Shown here: positions 18,310 through 27,617 of the stretch, piece by piece
Layout of the letters: each line of letters starts with the position of its first letter
How positions within the stretch are numbered: position 1 is the stretch's first letter
NCBI RefSeq assembly: GCF_007830455.1
Contig: NZ_VLLB01000002.1
Location: 186,001 to 250,000 of the forward strand
DNA: 64,000 bases
Source: Pseudoduganella lurida
GTDB lineage: Bacteria > Pseudomonadota > Gammaproteobacteria > Burkholderiales > Burkholderiaceae_D
Direction: 5' to 3'
Program-made: the position numbers and the translations under genes
Notes under the pieces: generated by a model
Database searches by the model: none
Told to the model about the DNA's origin: nothing
Seen by the model: only the letters and a program-made list of their open reading frames with translations

Positions 18310-20508
18310 TCAGGCGGGCCGTTGCGGCACGTCGCCCCACTTGCGGTCGGCTGCCCAGATGGCGAACGCGCCGTAGGTGGCATGCTGGGCGCGCACCGCC
18401 GTGGCGCCCGGATCGCCCATGTGGCCCGCGTACAGCAGCGTTTTCGACAGGATCGGGTTGCCCGCCGTGGTCAGCGTGCGGGCCTTTGCCGCGAACTTGA
18501 GCGGCTCCCAGAACGCCACGCGGTCGTCCGCCACGCTGCCCTGCGCCAGCAGCGCGGGATAGGCCGCCTTGCGCAGGTTGTCGTACGGCGAATAGGTGGC
18601 CATGTAGGCGTGGTCTTCCGGCACGCGCGGGTCGCCCCAGAACGGGAACGAGGTGGTGCCCAGCGGGTGGATGTCGAAGTGCTCGATGGTGCTCAGCACG
18701 TCCACGAACGGTACCTGGGCGATCACGCCGGCCCACAGGTCCGGGCGCATCGTGTAGATCGCGCCCATCAGCAGGCCGCCGGCCGAATAGCCGTGCGCGA
18801 CGATGCGGCCCTTGCGGGTATAGCGCTGCGCGACCAGGTGTTCGGCGCAGGCGATGAAGTCGGTGAAGGTCTTCTTCTTGCCCTGCTTCAGGACCGAGCG
18901 CCACCAGTCGGTGCCCCGTTCCGCGCCGCCGCGCACGTGGGCGATGGTGTGGATCCAGCCCTGGTCCACCAGCGCGATCGCGAACGGGGAGAACTCAGCT
19001 TCGGACGTGGCGCCGTAGGAACCGTAGCCGTACTGGAACAGCGGCGCGCTGCCGTCGAGTTTCTGGCCCTTGCGCATCAGCACCGTGATGGGGACCAGGG
19101 CGCCATCTTCCGCCTTCGCGACCAGGCGGCGCACTTCATAGCGCTCGCGGTCGAAGGCTTTCGATGCGGCCGGTTTGCCCACCCGCGCGTACTGCGCGGT
19201 GGCCAGGGTCAGTACGCAAGGCGCGTTCGGCGAACGGGGCGACTGGTAGCTGAAGGCCAGCGTGGGCGACTGCCAGCCCTGGCCCGGCGGCACGCTCAGC
19301 GCATAGGCCGCTTCGTCGAAACCGATCTCGCGCTCCTTGCCGTCCGGTGACATTACCACCAGACGCGGCAGCGCATCGCGCCATTCCTCGCGCACCAGAT
19401 AGCCGGCGAACGGGTGGATGGCGGCGATGAAGCGGCCCGGCTGGTGCGCCACGAACGGCTGCCAGGCGGCGCGGCCGATGGCCTGGGGCGTGGCCGTCTT
19501 CAGCTGGTAGTCGGTGGCGCCATCGGCATTCGTCAGGATCAGCAGCTTGCCGTTCCACTCCTCCACGTCGTAATGCAGCTTGTCGGTGCGCGCTTCGACC
19601 AGCACGGGGGCGGCGGTCGGCTCGCTCATCGGTACCAGCCGCACTTCGGCCATGTCGCCGTTCGAGATGCGGATCACCACGTAGCCGCCGGCCGCCGTGG
19701 TGCGCAGGCCGATGAAGAACGCCGGGTCCTTTTCCTCGTAGATCAGCGTGCTGCCCGGCTTGCCGACCTCGCGGCGGTGCACGGAATCCGGCCGGCCCTT
19801 GTCGCTGCGGCCGACCCAGTACAGGTAACGGCCATCGGGCGAGAACGTGATCTCGCCATGCGTGTCGTCGATGTCGTCCACCAGCAGCTTGCCGCTGGCG
19901 ATGTCGCGCACATAGATGGAAAAGATGCCGGAGCCGGCCTGGTCCGCCGTCCAGCCCACCAGCCGGCCGTCCTGGCTGCGCTGCGGCCCGTTCCAGTGCA
20001 GCTTGTAGAACTTCTTGCCCTGCGCTTCCTTGCCCACATCGAGCAGCACCTGCTCGGCGCCGCCACCTGCCGGCTTGCGCGCATAGACCGGGTGATCGCT
20101 GCCGGCACGCGTGTGCTCGTAATACAGCCAGTCGCCGGCACGCACCTCGACAGGGGCACCGGCGATGCCTTCCAGCGTTGCCATGCGTGCGCTCAGCACG
20201 TTCTGCAGCGGCCCGGTGGGCGCCAGCATGGCGTTCGTGTAGTCGTTCTCCAGTTTCACGACGGCCTTCACCGGCGCATCCAGCGCGTCCGGTGCGCGCA
20301 GCACGGCGTGCCAGTCCTGCGGCTGGAACCAGGCGTAATCGTCCATGCGGTGGTAACCGAGCGCGCCCACATCCTTCGGCACGCGGGCGTGCTGCGGCGG
20401 CACCGGCCAGCGCGACCGGCTGACCGCGGCAAATGCCGGTATCGCAGGCAGCAGCGTACTCGCGGCCAGGCCGGTGGCGGAAAGGAGGAACTTGCGGCGG
20501 TCGGTCAT
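18310..20508 (-). CDS. Exported S9-family serine peptidase (oligopeptidase B / prolyl oligopeptidase type)
   Basis: 732 residues. The N-terminus TDRRKFLLSATGLAAS looks like a Tat signal, cleaved near AFAA. A beta-propeller domain follows, then an alpha/beta-hydrolase domain with nucleophile S575 (AHGYSAGG), acid D661 (VADDRVAFWEP) and H696 (YAGHMGDPG). The arrangement YGYGSYGATSE ... HVRGGAERGTDWW is that of oligopeptidase B. It cleaves short peptides, probably in the periplasm. It is the last gene of the TonB receptor-APC-amidase-fusion-peptidase operon; its ATG overlaps the stop of the gene before it (ATGA). Preference for basic residues or proline cannot be read safely. Confidence 0.88.
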   Translation of the reverse strand: MTDRRKFLLSATGLAASTLLPAIPAFAAVSRSRWPVPPQHARVPKDVGALGYHRMDDYAWFQPQDWHAVLRAPDALDAPVKAVVKLENDYTNAMLAPTGPLQNVLSARMATLEGIAGAPVEVRAGDWLYYEHTRAGSDHPVYARKPAGGGAEQVLLDVGKEAQGKKFYKLHWNGPQRSQDGRLVGWTADQAGSGIFSIYVRDIASGKLLVDDIDDTHGEITFSPDGRYLYWVGRSDKGRPDSVHRREVGKPGSTLIYEEKDPAFFIGLRTTAAGGYVVIRISNGDMAEVRLVPMSEPTAAPVLVEARTDKLHYDVEEWNGKLLILTNADGATDYQLKTATPQAIGRAAWQPFVAHQPGRFIAAIHPFAGYLVREEWRDALPRLVVMSPDGKEREIGFDEAAYALSVPPGQGWQSPTLAFSYQSPRSPNAPCVLTLATAQYARVGKPAASKAFDRERYEVRRLVAKAEDGALVPITVLMRKGQKLDGSAPLFQYGYGSYGATSEAEFSPFAIALVDQGWIHTIAHVRGGAERGTDWWRSVLKQGKKKTFTDFIACAEHLVAQRYTRKGRIVAHGYSAGGLLMGAIYTMRPDLWAGVIAQVPFVDVLSTIEHFDIHPLGTTSFPFWGDPRVPEDHAYMATYSPYDNLRKAAYPALLAQGSVADDRVAFWEPLKFAAKARTLTTAGNPILSKTLLYAGHMGDPGATAVRAQHATYGAFAIWAADRKWGDVPQRPA

Positions 20509-22139
20509 GCGGCATCCTTGGAACGGGGGTTATGGAAAAGCGTGGTGCGCAGCCAGGCGGCACCATCGTCGATGGCATCACTGGCCACCTGCGAGACGGC
20601 CATCGCCTCGATGAAGCTGTGCGGCGCGCCAGCATACACTTCCAGCTTCACGGCGTTGCCGGCGGCCAGCAGGCAGCCGGCCATCGTCATGCTCTGTTCC
20701 GTCACTACGTCGCATTCGCCGACGATGAGGAAGACGGGCGGCAGGCCGTGCAGCGGCGCCAGCACGCTGTTCAGGTACGGATCGTTGCGGTCGGCCGTGC
20801 TGCCGACGTAGACGTTCCAGAATTCGTCCACCTCGTCCGCCGTGAGCATGTCCTGCGGCGTGCCGTAGCGCTGGCGGGAGGCGGGCGAACAATACGGCGA
20901 GAATGCCCCGTAGATGCTGAGCACGGCCTTGACGGCAGCGCCCTCGCCCGCGTCGCGCAGCTTCAGCACGGTGCCCATCGACAGGCTGCCGCCGGCCGAA
21001 TCGCCGCCCAGCGCCAGGCGGTCCACATCGACACCGAACGCGCCGCCATGCTGGCGCAGCCAGCGCACCACGCCGACGACCTGGTTCAATGCGACCGGAT
21101 AACGGGCCTCCGGCGCCAGCGCATAATCGACGCCGATCACGACCATGCCGCTGCGTGCCGCGAACTCGCGCATCAGGCGGTCATGCGTGTCGAGGCCGAA
21201 CAGGGCCCAGCCGCCGCCATGCATGTAGACTAGTGCCGGCTTCGTTTCGCCCTCAGCAGTCCCCGGATCGTAGAAGCGCAGGCGCACCGGTCCCGCAGCG
21301 GTGTCGGCGACCCGTTCGACGGTGCTGGCCATGACCGGACCGCCCTCCTGCCATGGCAGGCGCGATTGTTCGGCGACGATGCGGCGTTCCGGCCAGCCGA
21401 GCGTGCGGCCGGCCGTCAGTGCACGTCCGCGGTCCCGCACGTCGTCGATGAAACGCATGATGTGCGGATCCAGCGCTGCCGGCGCGGGCACCGCGGGTGG
21501 CGCCACGATGGGCGCGGGCCGGTCGGCAAAGCGGCGCATCCAGTCGGCCAGCACCTCGGCGCTTCCCGCCTGGGCACCGGCCTGCAGGCCGCGGACGATG
21601 TCGGCAAACACGTCGTCGCGCTCGTCCTGGCCCAGCTTGAAACGGGCGCTGCTGCCGACGATGCGGGCATCGAAGCCCACCACGCCGCGCGACAGGTTCT
21701 GGTAGCGCGCGCCCATGTCCTCGACATGCCAGGCGTTCGGGCGGCCGTCCTCCATCTGGCCGGCCAGGCGGCGCAGCAGCGCATCGGCGTCTTCCGGCGT
21801 GTCGCAGATATCGACTTCGACATCGAAGCGGGCCGTCGTGTAATTCCAGGTGGGCGCCTGCGTGCGGTCGGCAAACCACGATGGCGAGATATAACCCTGC
21901 GGGCCGATCAGCAGCACGGTGGCGTGCGGCGACTGCGCCAGCTGCTCCCATTGGGGATTGCTGCGGCCGAAGTGGCCCAGCAGCCGCTGCGGCTGGCCGG
22001 CCTCGTCGCATTCGAGCTGGATCGGCAGCACGGTGGCCTGCAGGGCGTCGGCCGGGCCGGACACGATCCAGGCCAGTGGCTGGGCAAGGACCAGGTCGGC
22101 GAGATCCTGGGGACTGCGGGGAGAAAACTTGTCGGTCAT
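20505..22139 (-). CDS. Fusion protein: PaiB-like FMN-binding split barrel plus alpha/beta-hydrolase (HGGG, GDSAG family)
   Basis: 544 residues from the ATG at 22137-22139; the frame is open further upstream but runs through the amidase gene. Residues 1-210 match PaiB-like split-barrel proteins: GHFGRSNPQWEQL, LLIGPQGYISPSWF and APTWNYTTARFDV are the typical segments. A Pro/Ala linker (211-223) leads to an alpha/beta-hydrolase of the hormone-sensitive-lipase type: oxyanion HGGG (307-310), nucleophile S381 in GGDSAGG, acid D477 and H507. No signal peptide, so cytoplasmic. It sits between an amidase and an S9 peptidase, with four-base overlap to the latter. What the pair of domains does together is unknown; a flavin- or haem-binding module joined to an esterase/amidase is unusual. 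Confidence 0.8.
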   Translation of the reverse strand: MTDKFSPRSPQDLADLVLAQPLAWIVSGPADALQATVLPIQLECDEAGQPQRLLGHFGRSNPQWEQLAQSPHATVLLIGPQGYISPSWFADRTQAPTWNYTTARFDVEVDICDTPEDADALLRRLAGQMEDGRPNAWHVEDMGARYQNLSRGVVGFDARIVGSSARFKLGQDERDDVFADIVRGLQAGAQAGSAEVLADWMRRFADRPAPIVAPPAVPAPAALDPHIMRFIDDVRDRGRALTAGRTLGWPERRIVAEQSRLPWQEGGPVMASTVERVADTAAGPVRLRFYDPGTAEGETKPALVYMHGGGWALFGLDTHDRLMREFAARSGMVVIGVDYALAPEARYPVALNQVVGVVRWLRQHGGAFGVDVDRLALGGDSAGGSLSMGTVLKLRDAGEGAAVKAVLSIYGAFSPYCSPASRQRYGTPQDMLTADEVDEFWNVYVGSTADRNDPYLNSVLAPLHGLPPVFLIVGECDVVTEQSMTMAGCLLAAGNAVKLEVYAGAPHSFIEAMAVSQVASDAIDDGAAWLRTTLFHNPRSKDAA

Positions 22140-22165
22140 TGCTTGGGGAGGGAATCGGTTGAAAA

Positions 22166-23605
22166 TCACGCGGCCTGCGGTGGCGTGGCCACGGAGACGG
22201 ACGGCCAGCGCGCCTGCCACGGCAGCGCCACTTCCAGCTCGTAGGCCAGCGCCAGCAGCAGGTCTTCCTGGCCGCGGTCGGCGGCGAACTGGCTGCCCAC
22301 CGGCAGGCCGTCGGGGCTGCTGAACAGGGGCAGCGAAATGGCCGGCGTGCCGCCCAGGTTCTGCAGCGGCGTGTAGGCGATCCACTCGAACATGGTCGTC
22401 ATCAGGGTGTCGGCAGGGATCGACGGCGCATAGGTGCCCAGCAGGGGCGGCGGCGTCGCGGCGACGGGCGAGAGCACCACGTCGTAGTCGGCAAAGAAGG
22501 CGGACAATTGCACCGGCAGGCCGGCCAGCTGCCGGAACGCCGCTTCCAGCGCGGTGGTCGGCAGCGTCTCGGCACGGCGGCCCAGCGCCAGCGTCCACGG
22601 TTCCAGCAGGTCTTCCAGCCGGCGCCCGCCGCTGGCGGCCCGCACCGCGTCCACGCAGTCGGCACCCAGGTGCGTCCACAGGTCCTCGAACGACTGCAGG
22701 AAGGCGCCGCCGTCGATCGGCCACTGCGCCGCTTCCACGTGGTGGCCCAGCGCGGCGCACAGGTCGGCCGTGCGGCGGATCGTGGACGCCACGTCGGCGT
22801 GCGGCGCGGCGCCGCGCAGGCCGTTCTCGATGACGGCGATGCGCAGCCGCCGCGTCGAGGGGCCCCTCACCATCGGCCGGTCCGGCTGCAGGTGCGTGGC
22901 CGCGAACGCCCACGCCGTATCGCGCACGCTGCGCGACATCAGGCTGTCGCCCACCAGCAGGTCTTCCACGTTGTGGCGGGACCGCACGCGCACGGTCGCA
23001 TCGCGGCCCGGCTTCAGGCCGACGATGCCGCAGCAGGATGCCGGCAGCCGGATCGAGCCGCCGCCATCGCTCCCCTGCGCGAACGGCACCAGGCCGGCTG
23101 CCACCGCGGCACCGGCGCCCCCGCTGGAACCGCCGGGTGAATGGGCCAGCGACCAGGGATTGCGCGGGATCGGGCCGGCCAGCGGTTCGGTGGACCCGAG
23201 CAGGCCGAATTCCGGCATCGACGTCTTGCCGACGGCGACCAGGCCGGCCGCATCGAGCCGCGCGGTAAACGGATAGCCGCCATGGGCCAGCGCGCCGGTG
23301 CGGCTGCGCGAGCAGGAACGCGTCGGCATGCCGGGATAGTCCAGCGAATCCTTTGGCATCCAGGGCACGCCGCGCATCGGACTGTCCTGGCTCGGACCTT
23401 GATCCCTGGCCAGTTGCGCAGCCCGCGAGCGCGCCAGCTCCGGCGCGAAGTGGCTGGTGGCGCGCAGCGCCGGATCGAGCGCTTCGATGCGCAGCAGCGC
23501 CGCTTCCGCCAGGTCGGCAACGGCCAGCTCGCCCTGGCGCACCAGGGCGGCCTGGTCATGGGCATCCAGCCGCCCGAGCGCGAAAGCGTCAGTGAGATTG
23601 AGCAT
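22166..23605 (-). CDS. Amidase of the amidase-signature family
   Basis: 479 residues. The Ser-cisSer-Lys triad is present: K85 (WMPKDSLDY), cis-Ser S160 (SPGGSSGG) and nucleophile S184 (GSDGGGSIRLPA), with the spacing of 24 between the serines seen in the family. It hydrolyses a carboxamide; the substrate may be an amino-acid amide or modified peptide given the operon (TonB receptor, APC permease, peptidase). There is no signal peptide. It overlaps the APC permease gene by 17 bases. Confidence 0.88.
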   Translation of the reverse strand: MLNLTDAFALGRLDAHDQAALVRQGELAVADLAEAALLRIEALDPALRATSHFAPELARSRAAQLARDQGPSQDSPMRGVPWMPKDSLDYPGMPTRSCSRSRTGALAHGGYPFTARLDAAGLVAVGKTSMPEFGLLGSTEPLAGPIPRNPWSLAHSPGGSSGGAGAAVAAGLVPFAQGSDGGGSIRLPASCCGIVGLKPGRDATVRVRSRHNVEDLLVGDSLMSRSVRDTAWAFAATHLQPDRPMVRGPSTRRLRIAVIENGLRGAAPHADVASTIRRTADLCAALGHHVEAAQWPIDGGAFLQSFEDLWTHLGADCVDAVRAASGGRRLEDLLEPWTLALGRRAETLPTTALEAAFRQLAGLPVQLSAFFADYDVVLSPVAATPPPLLGTYAPSIPADTLMTTMFEWIAYTPLQNLGGTPAISLPLFSSPDGLPVGSQFAADRGQEDLLLALAYELEVALPWQARWPSVSVATPPQAA

Positions 23606-25097
23606 ACTTCGGTGGTTCCTTCTGGTTCAGGGATGAGAGCAGCGCGCGGGCCCGCGGCTTGCCATAGAACTGGTAGATCGAGACGCCGATCAGCGCATAG
23701 GCGCCCAGCAGGCCCACGGCCAGCCAGTCGCCGCGGCGCGCCTGGTCGAGGATGTCCAGCGCCACCGGCAGCGTCATGACGAAGCTGGTGACGATGGCGG
23801 CGACCGGCACGTAGCCGATCCACATGCCGCGGATCGTCACGCCGCCGAACGGCACGCGGAACTTGCGTTCCAGATCCGGATGCGTGTTGCGCATGTGGAT
23901 CAGGCTGACGGCCACCATCGCGAACATGAACGCCACGCCGAACGAGATCAGGTCGGACATCACGGAGATCGGCAGCAGCGCCGCGCTGACGGCGGCGATC
24001 CCGGCCAGCAGCAGGTTGCCGTAGCAAAGGCTGTTGCGGGTCCTGTGCACGGCGCAGAACACGGGCGGCAGGTAGCCGTCGCGCGCCATCGCATAGCAGA
24101 TGCGCGAGTGGCCGAACGCATTGGCCAGCAGTACCGAGGCGAGGCCCGCGAGCGCGCCGATCTTGATTACCAGCGCGATGGCCGGATAGCCGATGCGGTC
24201 CACCGCGATGGCGATCGGATCGGGCACGCCCAGTTCGCGGAACGGCACCAGGCCGGTCAGCACGAAGCCGCTCAGCACATACAGCGTCGTGCAGACGACC
24301 AGCGAACCGAGGATCCCGATCGGCACGTCGCGCTGCGGCTTGCGGGTTTCCGCCGCCGCGGTGGACACCGTCTCGAAACCCAGGAAGGCAAAGAACAGCA
24401 GCGACGCGCCACGCGCCACGCCTTCCCAGCCATACACGAAGCCGCCCTCGTTGGGCGGCACGAACGGCGTCCAGTTGGCGGGATTGACGGCACCGGCGCC
24501 GACGACGATGAAGCTCACCAGCACGCCCACCTTCACCACCACCAGCAGCGTGTTGACGAGCGAATAGCGCGACATGCCCAGCGCGGCGATGCCGCCGGCG
24601 CACAGCACGGCCAGCGCCGCGACGAGATTGAAGCCCGCGCCGAGCGACAGCACGTGTTTGCCATCGACGATCACGGAATGGATCAGTGGCGTGGACAGCG
24701 CGGCCGGGAAGTGGAGGCCGAAATCGGCCAGCATGCTGCCCAGGTAACCGGCAAAGCCCACCGCCAGCAGCGAGGCGGCCACGCTGTATTCGAGGAACAG
24801 CAGCCAGCCCAGCGACCAGGCCGGCCCGCCGCCCAGCGCGCGGCGGCAGTAAGAGTATGCGGAACCGGATTCCGGCATGCTGGACGCCAGCTCGGCATAG
24901 CACAGCGCCACCAGCAGGCAGGCCGCGCCGGCGATGGCGAACGACACCGTCACGGCCGGTCCGGCAAAGCGCGCCGCCGCCGTGCCGGTCATCACGTAGA
25001 CACCGGCACCTAGGATGTTGGCGATGCCGAGCACCAGCAGCCCGCCCCAGCCGAGACTCGGGCGCAGGCTGCCGGTGGAAGCTGCAGCTTCGCTCAT
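23589..25097 (-). CDS. APC-superfamily amino acid permease
   Basis: 502 residues with twelve or so membrane helices. The first helix carries the APC signature GLLVLGIANILGAGVYVMTG; LCYAELASSMPESGSAYSYCRRALG and FLGFETVSTAAAETRKPQRDVPIG are further family blocks. It resembles basic/neutral amino acid permeases of the YfnA/CAT group. It is placed between a TonB receptor (four-base overlap) and the amidase, so it probably imports amino acids released in the periplasm. Confidence 0.9.
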   Translation of the reverse strand: MSEAAASTGSLRPSLGWGGLLVLGIANILGAGVYVMTGTAAARFAGPAVTVSFAIAGAACLLVALCYAELASSMPESGSAYSYCRRALGGGPAWSLGWLLFLEYSVAASLLAVGFAGYLGSMLADFGLHFPAALSTPLIHSVIVDGKHVLSLGAGFNLVAALAVLCAGGIAALGMSRYSLVNTLLVVVKVGVLVSFIVVGAGAVNPANWTPFVPPNEGGFVYGWEGVARGASLLFFAFLGFETVSTAAAETRKPQRDVPIGILGSLVVCTTLYVLSGFVLTGLVPFRELGVPDPIAIAVDRIGYPAIALVIKIGALAGLASVLLANAFGHSRICYAMARDGYLPPVFCAVHRTRNSLCYGNLLLAGIAAVSAALLPISVMSDLISFGVAFMFAMVAVSLIHMRNTHPDLERKFRVPFGGVTIRGMWIGYVPVAAIVTSFVMTLPVALDILDQARRGDWLAVGLLGAYALIGVSIYQFYGKPRARALLSSLNQKEPPKYAQSH

Positions 25098-27319
25098 AAC
25101 TGCCAGTGCAGGCGCACGCCCGCGGTACGGGGACGGATGATGAACTCCTGGTTGCCCAGGTTGGCGTCGCTGCCGTAGGTGAACGTCACGCCGCGCTTGT
25201 CGGCGATATTGTTGACGAACAGGCTCAGCTCCAGGTTATCGAACCACATCGCATAGCGGGCATCGAACTGGGCGAAGCCGTTGATGCGCTGGCCCGTGCC
25301 CTGAAGGTTGGCCGGCGCATCCGACAGGTAGCGGCCGCTGACGGTGGCCGTCGGGCTGTACTTGCCGTCGAATTTATAGGTCGCCGTGGTCGACAGCTGG
25401 TGCTTCGACGAGCCGGGCAGCTGCTGGCCCTTGTGCAGCGGCACGGCCGCTTCCAGCAGGTCTTCCGTCAGCTTCGCGTCCAGGAAGGTGTAGTTCAGGC
25501 CTACGTCCAGCTGGTCGGTGGCGCGGAAGTTGCCGGAGAATTCCAGTCCGCGCAGGCGGGCCCGGCCCGCATTGGTGCCGTAGCTCAGGTCGTCCGGGCG
25601 GTACAGGCGCACCTGCAGGTCGCTCCAGTCGATATTGAACACGTCCACGTCGAACGTGAGGCGGCGGTTGAACAGCGAGGACTTCACGCCGATCTCGTAG
25701 TTGCGCAGCGAATCGCTGCCCCAGCCGGTGGGCGTGTCGAAGCCGGCCAGCGGCAGCAGGATGTTGGCGCCGCCGAAGCGGAAGCCTTCCGAAGCCAGCG
25801 CGTACACCATCGTCTGCGCGTTCGGCTTGTAGCTCAGCGAGATCTTCGGCGAGAAGCCGCTCTCCTGCTGGTAGCCGTCCGGCAGCAGCACGCCGCCCGG
25901 GTACAGCACGCCGTCGCGCGCACCGTCGGTGCTCAGGCGCGTGTCGTAGCGGCGGCCGCCGGCCGTGAGCTTCCAGCCATCGCCGAAGTTGACGGACGCC
26001 TCGCCGAACAGGCCCTTGTCGGTGCCGTACGTGCCGCCGTAGCCCCAGTAGTAATAGTCGCCGCGCAGCTGCTCGGCCGGCACCTGCGGGGCCAGCACGG
26101 CGTTGGCGCCCTGTGCCGACAGGTCTTCGTCGAAGCGCTTGTCGGTCTTCTGGTAGGACACGCCCACCAGCCACTCGAAGCGGCCGCCATCCGGCGAGGC
26201 CAGGCGCACTTCATAGTTCTTGTTCTTGCTGGTGCCCAGCTGGCGGAACAGCTGCGGGTCGCTGGTGCCCATGAAGCCGCCGTAGTACGGCGTGAAGTCG
26301 TCGTGCAGTTCCTGCGATTTCTTGTTGTACGAGGCGATGGCCGTCAGCTTCGCCGCGCCGAAGTCGCGCTCCAGGCGCGCGCTGTGCAGCGAGAAGTCCT
26401 GCTCGAAGCTGGTCGGCAGCGTGGTCGAGCGGGCCAGTTCGCCGTAGCGCGTCATGCGGTACGAACTGTCGTCGGCAAAGGAGCTTTGACGCAGGCTCAT
26501 CCAGCTCAGCTTGGTCAGCGCATCCGGCGTCCACACCAGCGACACGCGGCCATCGGTCACGCGGTTGTCGTTGCTGCCCTTCCTGCCGATGCCGATGTTG
26601 TCCAGGTAGCCGGGCATTTCGCGCTTGACCATCACGACGCGGGCGGCGAGCTTGTCCTGGATGAGCGGCACGTTCAGCATGGCCTTGGCCGAAAACCCCA
26701 GCTCGCCGGCGTGGGCCGTCTTGCTGAACACGGTTTCGAACGCGGCATCGAGACCGCTGGTATCGGCTTCCTTGGCGATGTAGTTGATGGCGCCGCCCAG
26801 CGAGGACGAGCCGTACAGCGAACCCTGCGGGCCGCGCAGCACTTCCACGCGGCTCACGTCGAACGTGTCGATGTCGGGGATCGAGATCGTGTAGCCCACT
26901 TCGGAGAGCGGAATTTCGTTGATGTAGTAGCCGGTGGTGCCCTGCCCCTGGTCCAGGCCGGCCGTGGTGCCCACGCCGCGGATGACGGCCGTGGAATTGC
27001 CGTTCGGCCCCGCGTTGAACACCACGCCGGGCAGCTTGCCCAGGTAGTCGGCAAACGATTCGGCACCGATCTTCGTCAGCGCCTCGCCGCTCACGGCGCT
27101 GGCGCCACCGGGCGTGTTGGCGACCGTCTGGCCGCGCTTGCCGACGACGACCACGGCCTGGGCCTTCGGCGCGGCGCCATCGGCCGCAACGGGTTCGACA
27201 GCGGCCGCGCCATCCGGTTGTACGGTGCCGGTTTGCGCGTGGGCAGCGCCGGCAAACGCGCCCAGCAGGGCCAACGACATGGCGCTGCGGCGCAGCAGGA
27301 TTGAGGATCTTGGTTTCAT
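25094..27319 (-). CDS. TonB-dependent outer-membrane receptor of the peptide/amino-acid operon
   Basis: 741 residues from the ATG at 27317-27319; the frame is open upstream but that part has no signal peptide. The signal peptide ends near GAAHAQ, the plug domain contains GQTVANTPGGASAVSGEAL and VLRGPQGSLYGSSSLGGAINYI, and the barrel ends in RTAGVRLHWQL with an aromatic-penultimate type end. It imports a ligand across the outer membrane. The operon partners (APC permease, amidase, S9 peptidase) suggest a peptide or amino-acid conjugate, but such receptors also carry siderophores, so the ligand is open. Confidence 0.9.
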   Translation of the reverse strand: MKPRSSILLRRSAMSLALLGAFAGAAHAQTGTVQPDGAAAVEPVAADGAAPKAQAVVVVGKRGQTVANTPGGASAVSGEALTKIGAESFADYLGKLPGVVFNAGPNGNSTAVIRGVGTTAGLDQGQGTTGYYINEIPLSEVGYTISIPDIDTFDVSRVEVLRGPQGSLYGSSSLGGAINYIAKEADTSGLDAAFETVFSKTAHAGELGFSAKAMLNVPLIQDKLAARVVMVKREMPGYLDNIGIGRKGSNDNRVTDGRVSLVWTPDALTKLSWMSLRQSSFADDSSYRMTRYGELARSTTLPTSFEQDFSLHSARLERDFGAAKLTAIASYNKKSQELHDDFTPYYGGFMGTSDPQLFRQLGTSKNKNYEVRLASPDGGRFEWLVGVSYQKTDKRFDEDLSAQGANAVLAPQVPAEQLRGDYYYWGYGGTYGTDKGLFGEASVNFGDGWKLTAGGRRYDTRLSTDGARDGVLYPGGVLLPDGYQQESGFSPKISLSYKPNAQTMVYALASEGFRFGGANILLPLAGFDTPTGWGSDSLRNYEIGVKSSLFNRRLTFDVDVFNIDWSDLQVRLYRPDDLSYGTNAGRARLRGLEFSGNFRATDQLDVGLNYTFLDAKLTEDLLEAAVPLHKGQQLPGSSKHQLSTTATYKFDGKYSPTATVSGRYLSDAPANLQGTGQRINGFAQFDARYAMWFDNLELSLFVNNIADKRGVTFTYGSDANLGNQEFIIRPRTAGVRLHWQL

Positions 27320-27540
27320 TCTGGGCAACTCTCCGTAGCGGTGGGGCAGCGTGATGTGAATGGGCCCGCAGGGGTCAACCGGCTGTCGCCGGCGGGTCGT
27401 TCCACCCGGGCACTGCTCAACTGTAGGGGCAAAGCGCCAGCCGGTCCACCGGACGCCCCGCCGCAGCTGCCTCGCTAAGTCACTGACTTGCCTGGATTTT
27501 TTCCGGTGTTGCACAAGATTTGCTTCCGCGCGGGCCGTCA

Positions 27541-27585
27541 AACGCAAATTTTGCGCGCGGAGGCGCCGAAATAAGCAGTTCCTGC
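27541..27585 (-). promoter_or_regulatory. Candidate regulator-binding sites upstream of the TonB receptor operon
   Basis: The 298-base gap 27320-27617 between astA and the receptor holds a perfect 13-bp dyad CGCAAATTTTGCG (27541-27553) and GCAGTTCCTGCAC (27573-27585). The latter has GCAG/CTGC arms and is repeated exactly at 28870-28882, between astA and the Lrp-type gene. A further hairpin (27580-27595) overlaps it. I see no convincing terminator or gene in this gap. Binding by the neighbouring Lrp/AsnC protein is inference. Confidence 0.45.
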
Positions 27586-27617
27586 ACCACGGTGCAGCCG
27601 AGCCCCGGAATGGACCA

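Noticed and set aside
22140..22913. N-terminal extension of the PaiB-hydrolase frame
   Set aside because: It overlaps the amidase gene in another frame and has Arg/Pro-rich shadow composition; the PaiB domain begins right at the ATG at 22139.
27580..27595. Hairpin CTGCAC/GTGCAG as terminator of astA
   Set aside because: Short stem, no T-run, and it overlaps the repeated dyad, so an operator role is more likely.
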